Shown one piece after another: positions 6,421 to 10,288 of a stretch of DNA of 10,288 nucleotides. The position numbers and the translations under genes were made by a program. The stretch covers positions 1 through 10,288 of the forward strand of contig JALGTJ010000032.1 in NCBI GenBank assembly GCA_029821415.1, in the 5' to 3' direction. Below the pieces are notes generated by a model, which was not told where the DNA came from, ran no database searches, and saw only the letters and a program-made list of their open reading frames with translations. The DNA is from Candidatus Zipacnadia bacterium (GTDB taxonomy: Bacteria > Armatimonadota > Zipacnadia > Zipacnadales > Zipacnadaceae). Position 1 is the stretch's first letter; each line of letters opens with the position of its first letter.

Positions 6421-7869
6421 TCACATTCTGAATAGTCTAGACAGGCTACGTCGGTAGACGATGAGTATGCCGCCGGCTATGAGCAGGACAACAAAGCCGA
6501 TAACGACGCTGAATATCGCTGCGGTGATAGAGGGCCACTGTGGTGGTACAGCCGTATCGAGTCGGATGAATCTGCTGACGCGGCTGTACTTTTCCACCAG
6601 GGCAACCAGTCCCAGACCCCGCCCTAATGGATCCAGCAATTGTGCTTGCTGGTCTGCTTGGCGCTTGAGCGCTGCATATTTGCGCGCGATAGCCGGCAAT
6701 TCGCTCAGCTCTCTTTTGACTGCTTGCCGCAGTTGCGCATACTGAGCTTTGCGGGCCTTCGCGCCGACGATCTCGGTTTCTAACTCCACCACTTTTGTCG
6801 CAACGGCCTCATAGGCTGGGTCGATTTGCCGCGTAACCTGCTGTACGACCTGCTGCTTGATTCCCTGTAGCTGCTGCTTGGTGCCGGCGATCTCGGCCCT
6901 CAACTTGATGATGTCTGGGTGTTGGTCACTCTTGCCGAGGGTTTGTTGAGTTTTCAACTCTATGTCCAGTTCCGCCAGCTTTTGCTCCAGCGCGGTGATG
7001 ACTGGATTCTGCACCGTTATCTCCTGGGCAATGCGCATACTCGACAACTCGTCCAACTGGGCCCGGGCTGCCTTTTGCTTCTCTGCCGCTTCGGCTAACT
7101 GTGCTGCAGCTTCAGCATAGGCCGGTTCAATGCTCTTAAGCCTTTCCAGAAGCTCTGTGATCTTGCCCTGGGGATCTAACAGGGAATGTTCCGACTGCAG
7201 CCTCTGGAGGCTTTGCTCAATCTGTTGTAATTGGGCTTTTGTCTCCCGTTCGCTTGCTTCCAGGAATTCACGCGTTTGCTGTGCCTGGTGCAGGTTGGTC
7301 TCAGTAACGTACTCTTCGAGTTCAGTAAGGTACCCATTCGCTAGTGTTGCGCACAGTTGCCGGGCATCTTCCAGGGTGAGGGGCGAACCGAGGAAGAAGC
7401 TATTGCGAGGCCATCGCGCACCGGGGCAAGTCACCGTGACGGTTACTCCCACGTTGGTGATTTGCCGGAACTTGGTCATTCTACTGAGCGCCTCTACGGC
7501 ATGGCTCTCGTCCAGTGATAGCTTCTGTTCCAGCTTGTACTTGTGCACCATTCTCAGCAACATCTTGCGACTGGTCAAGATGGGCCATAGGCTGCTTAGG
7601 GCACCAGTAACGGGTGGCCTTAACAGAGTATCGGAAGTAGCAGTAGCATTTGCCAAATCGCTGGCACTGCCGGCGATAATGCCGGCGACGATATCTGGCT
7701 GAGTGCTAATGAGCATAGAACTGGTGGCGGAATAGTTTCGGGGCAAGAGCTGATAAGACAACCAGCCAGCGGCGAGTGCAACGCCCACGCTAATAACTAC
7801 CGCCAGGGCCCAGAACAGTATTCCCGTCCAACTGCGTCTGCCCGAACTGAATGCTCTGCGTCTTGACAT
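6421..7869 (-). CDS. Wzz/GumC-type chain-length determinant (polysaccharide co-polymerase)
   Basis: Proteins of this family sit in the inner membrane and control the length, and often export, of O-antigen, capsule or exopolysaccharide together with a Wzy polymerase. The 482 residues show the family plan: a basic cytoplasmic start (MSRRR), a first membrane helix (about 15-38), a long extracytoplasmic part with a strongly charged, Gln/Glu/Ala-rich coiled coil (about 190-405), a Pro-containing motif AVPPQWPS (440-447), and a second membrane helix (about 448-471) ending in YRRSLSRLFRM. There is no Walker A motif or Tyr-rich tail, so no BY-kinase is fused. Around 140-165 an extra segment, TVTCPGARWPRNSFFLGSP, interrupts the usual N-terminal domain pattern. 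The start is fixed by AAGGAGAA at 7873-7880 just before the ATG. The gene lies alone between two secreted carbohydrate-active proteins, with no polymerase, flippase or glycosyltransferase in view. The family assignment is firm; the polymer is unknown. Confidence 0.85.
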   Translation of the reverse strand: MSRRRAFSSGRRSWTGILFWALAVVISVGVALAAGWLSYQLLPRNYSATSSMLISTQPDIVAGIIAGSASDLANATATSDTLLRPPVTGALSSLWPILTSRKMLLRMVHKYKLEQKLSLDESHAVEALSRMTKFRQITNVGVTVTVTCPGARWPRNSFFLGSPLTLEDARQLCATLANGYLTELEEYVTETNLHQAQQTREFLEASERETKAQLQQIEQSLQRLQSEHSLLDPQGKITELLERLKSIEPAYAEAAAQLAEAAEKQKAARAQLDELSSMRIAQEITVQNPVITALEQKLAELDIELKTQQTLGKSDQHPDIIKLRAEIAGTKQQLQGIKQQVVQQVTRQIDPAYEAVATKVVELETEIVGAKARKAQYAQLRQAVKRELSELPAIARKYAALKRQADQQAQLLDPLGRGLGLVALVEKYSRVSRFIRLDTAVPPQWPSITAAIFSVVIGFVVLLIAGGILIVYRRSLSRLFRM

Positions 7870-7872
7870 AGC

Positions 7873-7880
7873 TTCTCCTT
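7873..7880 (-). promoter_or_regulatory. Ribosome binding site of the chain-length determinant gene
   Basis: AAGGAGAA on the - strand, with its GGAG core 5 bases ahead of the ATG at 7867-7869, is a near-ideal Shine-Dalgarno site and fixes the start. Confidence 0.75.
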
Positions 7881-8178
7881 AGCAAGCGAGAACAGTAGCA
7901 TACTTGTGCTCTTTGAGACTTCTGCTTGTCAGAATCGGCAACATGATTTGCGGTCGGCACCTCTTAGCAGTCATTGTCTCTTTTCGTAACCAGCACCTAC
8001 CTGGCCTCTGTCGCTAATCTTTCGTGAGGCACCTGCTCGTTGGAAAACGACTGCCCATCACGTCGCTCGCCCGGCATAATCGCTGCTTCTTGGAGGTATC
8101 TCCTGGGATCACAATTGTTAGGTCTGAATTGTACGTGGTAGTTCGCGCATGGTAGGGGATATTCCTTTGTTGCACTGC
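7881..8178 (-). other. Gap between the beta-helix gene and the chain-length gene, with a doubtful 61-codon frame
   Basis: This stretch of about 300 bases probably holds the 5' leader of the Wzz gene. A 61-codon frame (8182-7997, - strand) begins with an ATG that overlaps the beta-helix stop in an ATGA arrangement. It lacks a Shine-Dalgarno site, hydrophobic segment or recognisable motif, and its composition (many Arg, Pro, Asn) is unremarkable; it is probably not a gene. A weak -10-like TATGCT lies at 7897-7902 (- strand), but no -35 box stands at the right distance. An 8-base palindrome ACAATTGT is at 8111-8118. No terminator-like hairpin with a T-run was found after the beta-helix stop, so transcription may read through. 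Confidence 0.35.
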
Positions 8179-10288
8179 TCATAATATCATTTCGTCTTGG
8201 CTTGGGGAGTTTGCTGCGGTCGGGGGTAGGCCGATTTTATCGAACTGTATCGGCCGGAAGCCCAGCTTCAGGGCGGGCGAGCCTGACTGGAGGCGGTAGT
8301 CGCCGCTGTCGGGATCCACGAACAGAGGATCGGCGATCAGCGAGTGGTTGTCATACCCCAACTGTTGCCACCGCGCGAATGAGTCTTCGGGGTCGACGTC
8401 GGGTAGGTTAACGGTGGGAGTTTGCCCGGAGGCGGGGAAGAACAGATTGTAGTCGGCTTCGGCCAGAGCATGTGGGTGAGGCTGTGTACCGATGTTGATA
8501 AGCAGGGCGTCGGGATCGGTATAGTAGACAATGTTTCTTACCACGCGGTTACCACTGGCAGCAGCACTCATTGAGCCATAGGTAATCTGGCTGTATGAGC
8601 TATTGCTCAGGATGTTATTCTCTATTAGATTATCACAGACGTCACCGAGCATCATTATACCGCCCAGGACGTTGCCAATGACGATATTGCCGTAGACGAT
8701 GGTGTTCTTTGAGGAGGTATCTAAGTAGATACCCCAACTGAAGTAGGGAGTGTAGATCTTACCACCGGCGGTGGTGCCACCGCCGGGCATCAGGCGCTCT
8801 TTGTAGGCTCCACAGCCAACCACGTCCCGGGCCAGATTGAAGCGGATGACATGTCCCTGGGATAGCTCATCATCGGGCTCGTAGGTAAACCAGCGATCAA
8901 TCATCAGAGCGCCGACATCGCAGGTCTCCAAGCCCATATCGTGCAACTCGTTGTATTCAATAAAGCTACGTCCAAAGCCGTGCATCAATCCAATGCCCAT
9001 ACGGGGGGTATGATGAATAAGGTTGTGCGATATGACGTTGTCAACCGAGTTTATTCCATACAGATATATGCCCATGCCATGTTTCTCTATCCGACCGCAG
9101 TGATGAATATGGTTGCCGGAAATCATGTTTCGCACTGACCGTGGTCGGCCGCTGACCAGCTTGGAGAGTAGTCCGGGGTCGGTCTGCCAACTGGGAGGCG
9201 GATCATCCCCCCTCGTGCTGGCCAGGCAGATGCCGTGGCCACCGGCCTTGGCGATTGTATTGCCTACCACCCGGTTGTAGGCGGTGTAGTCTTGCAAACG
9301 TACCGCGTCGCCACCGACTGCCTGGAAGTAGTTATCCTGGATACAGCAGTGTTCGGCATTTTCCAGGTAGACCGCCTGGCCGCCTGACTGAGGTAGATTG
9401 AAGGTCTGGACGGGATCGTCGCCGGCACGGTCAGATGGAGGATGCTGGCGCGCCTGGGGGAATAAAGAAAGCGTCTGGGTAAAGGTGAAGCCGATGATGT
9501 TTATGTGTCTGATGGGAGCTGCCTCGGTCCCACGTAGCTCGATGAGGCGCCTGGCTACCGGCGCGGTGACTTGCCCCGAGCACAGCGAACCCGACGGGGG
9601 CCAGAAGTACAATCTCCCCGTCTCGCTGTCCAGACACCACTCGCCCGGCTGATCCAGCTCCTCAAGAAGATTGGCCACATAAAAGCGATTGCCAGCAGTC
9701 AAGGGTAGAAATGTATGGTAGTAGGGGGGACGCTGGAGGGTGATAATGCGGCGGTCGGGGTCAACGTCTTTGATGGGTATTATGTCGTTGTCCCAGCATT
9801 TGCCCGGAAAGATGAAGATCTCACCTTGATTGGCTTTGGCCCAATGTCGTGGAAAAGTGCCGGCCGCATAGCGGAAGGCAGTCTCGCTTATAGGCTCTTC
9901 AATGAATGCCCATCCTCCGTAAAGTGGGTTGTTAGGCTCATAGTTGGGGAAGCGAGCCCTGATTTGGGGTCGCCCATCAAAGAACAACTGGCGGAACCGC
10001 CAATTGCCCTTTCTGACTTCGGGCAAATCGCATTGTAAGATCTCGCCGCGGTACTGTTGCCAATTGGTCAATGGCCGGGCCCCGCTGAGCACCGGTTGTT
10101 CGCCGGGATAGGCTGCATAGGTGACTGGCGCGTCGGCAGTTCCAGAATCCTCGGCGGTAAAAACGACCGCCTCGGACAGATAGTAGGTCCCGCCGCGCAC
10201 CATTACAGTTATTGGCGTAAGCCTATGCTGTCCGGCGCGGAGCTGGCGAACCGCCTCGCGGGCCTGGTTCAGCGTAGCGAAGGGGCCG
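8179..10288 (-). CDS. Large right-handed parallel beta-helix protein (5' end outside the window)
   Basis: The frame is open to the right edge. Ahead of the first in-window ATG (10201-10203) it still reads PFATLNQAREAVRQL, the family's usual lead-in, so that ATG is not the true start. Counting from it, RGGTYYLSEAVVF and DAPVTYAAYPGEQPVLSG (about 3-41) form the first strands. GEWCLDSETGRLYFWPP (187-203) marks a conserved beta-sandwich part. About 230-575 is the helix proper, with repeated N-x-I/V rungs such as HINIIGF, NRVVGNTI, NMISGNHI, NVISHNLI, NTIVYGN and NLIENNIL. The end, ADPLFVDPDSGDYRLQSGSPALKLGF (624-649), is the signature C-terminus of this group. The fold is shared by polysaccharide lyases, epimerases and glycosidases (GH120 and GH141 have related layouts), so a role on a complex glycan is likely, but no catalytic residues could be assigned. 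Members are usually secreted; any signal peptide would lie beyond the edge. It is the first in-window gene of the - strand set. Confidence 0.82.
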   Translation of the reverse strand, partial: GPFATLNQAREAVRQLRAGQHRLTPITVMVRGGTYYLSEAVVFTAEDSGTADAPVTYAAYPGEQPVLSGARPLTNWQQYRGEILQCDLPEVRKGNWRFRQLFFDGRPQIRARFPNYEPNNPLYGGWAFIEEPISETAFRYAAGTFPRHWAKANQGEIFIFPGKCWDNDIIPIKDVDPDRRIITLQRPPYYHTFLPLTAGNRFYVANLLEELDQPGEWCLDSETGRLYFWPPSGSLCSGQVTAPVARRLIELRGTEAAPIRHINIIGFTFTQTLSLFPQARQHPPSDRAGDDPVQTFNLPQSGGQAVYLENAEHCCIQDNYFQAVGGDAVRLQDYTAYNRVVGNTIAKAGGHGICLASTRGDDPPPSWQTDPGLLSKLVSGRPRSVRNMISGNHIHHCGRIEKHGMGIYLYGINSVDNVISHNLIHHTPRMGIGLMHGFGRSFIEYNELHDMGLETCDVGALMIDRWFTYEPDDELSQGHVIRFNLARDVVGCGAYKERLMPGGGTTAGGKIYTPYFSWGIYLDTSSKNTIVYGNIVIGNVLGGIMMLGDVCDNLIENNILSNSSYSQITYGSMSAAASGNRVVRNIVYYTDPDALLINIGTQPHPHALAEADYNLFFPASGQTPTVNLPDVDPEDSFARWQQLGYDNHSLIADPLFVDPDSGDYRLQSGSPALKLGFRPIQFDKIGLPPTAANSPSQDEMIL
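8765..8786. repeat. Perfect GC-rich inverted repeat inside the beta-helix gene
   Basis: CCGGCGGTGG at 8765-8774 is followed after TG by its exact reverse complement at 8777-8786. It lies within the codons for the Gly-rich loop PGGGTTAGG of the beta-helix protein and could form a very stable hairpin in the mRNA. No T-run follows, so it is not a normal terminator. Gly-rich coding can produce such palindromes by chance. Confidence 0.7.

Noticed and set aside
7130..7702. 190-codon + strand frame opposite the chain-length gene
   Set aside because: Its Ser/Leu/Cys-rich translation is the complement of a coiled-coil coding region.
7881..7930. Promoter ahead of the chain-length gene using TATGCT as -10 and CTGACA as -35
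   Set aside because: The spacing between the two elements is about 24 bases, well beyond the usual 16-18.
1..10288. Mobile elements, CRISPR arrays, tRNA or rRNA genes, toxin-antitoxin or defence genes
   Set aside because: No transposase or integrase motifs, regularly spaced repeats, tRNA-like T-arm signatures or defence-protein motifs were seen on either strand.

Overview
This window looks like accessory, glycan-related chromosome from a Gram-negative-type, environmental bacterium that secretes many carbohydrate-active proteins. GC is moderate to fairly high by eye, GTG starts occur, and Shine-Dalgarno sites of the AGGAG/GAGGAG type precede several genes. The mix of protein families (a large beta-sandwich protein, a Gfo/Idh/MocA oxidoreductase of the EVPA/AENYC type, a NodB-type deacetylase, a BNR-repeat protein, a GH20-like hydrolase and a large right-handed beta-helix protein) is typical of Armatimonadota, Planctomycetota, Lentisphaerota, Hydrogenedentota and similar lineages. 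The phylum is an inference and cannot be fixed from this sequence. No RNA genes, insertion sequences, integrases, CRISPR arrays or phage genes were seen.

Layout. On the + strand from the left edge: the C-terminal end of a beta-sandwich protein (from base 2), a Gfo/Idh/MocA oxidoreductase split by a frameshift (397-963 and 977-1444), a polysaccharide-deacetylase-family protein (1536-2294) and a secreted BNR/Asp-box protein (2456-3652). On the - strand, reading from the right edge: a large right-handed beta-helix protein whose N-terminus lies outside the window (10288-8179), a roughly 300-base gap, a Wzz/GumC-type chain-length determinant (7869-6421), a roughly 200-base gap, and a secreted multidomain GH20-like glycoside hydrolase (6223-3662). 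The two gene sets converge with only 9 bases between stop codons.

How the genes may work together. Three proteins look exported or extracytoplasmic (the BNR protein and GH20-like enzyme have visible signal peptides; the beta-helix protein is of a usually secreted type), one is an inner-membrane polysaccharide co-polymerase, and two look cytoplasmic (deacetylase and oxidoreductase). The common theme is synthesis, trimming or breakdown of a complex glycan. No SusC/SusD pair, glycosyltransferase, polymerase, flippase or regulator is inside the window, so whether this is an exopolysaccharide locus with remodelling enzymes or a glycan-use locus cannot be decided here.

The most notable observations are two frame breaks within about 600 bases at the left end, a beta-rich insertion inside the GH20-like barrel just ahead of its Asp-Glu pair, and a Wzz protein sitting alone between two carbohydrate-active enzyme genes. 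No clearly new molecular system is visible.
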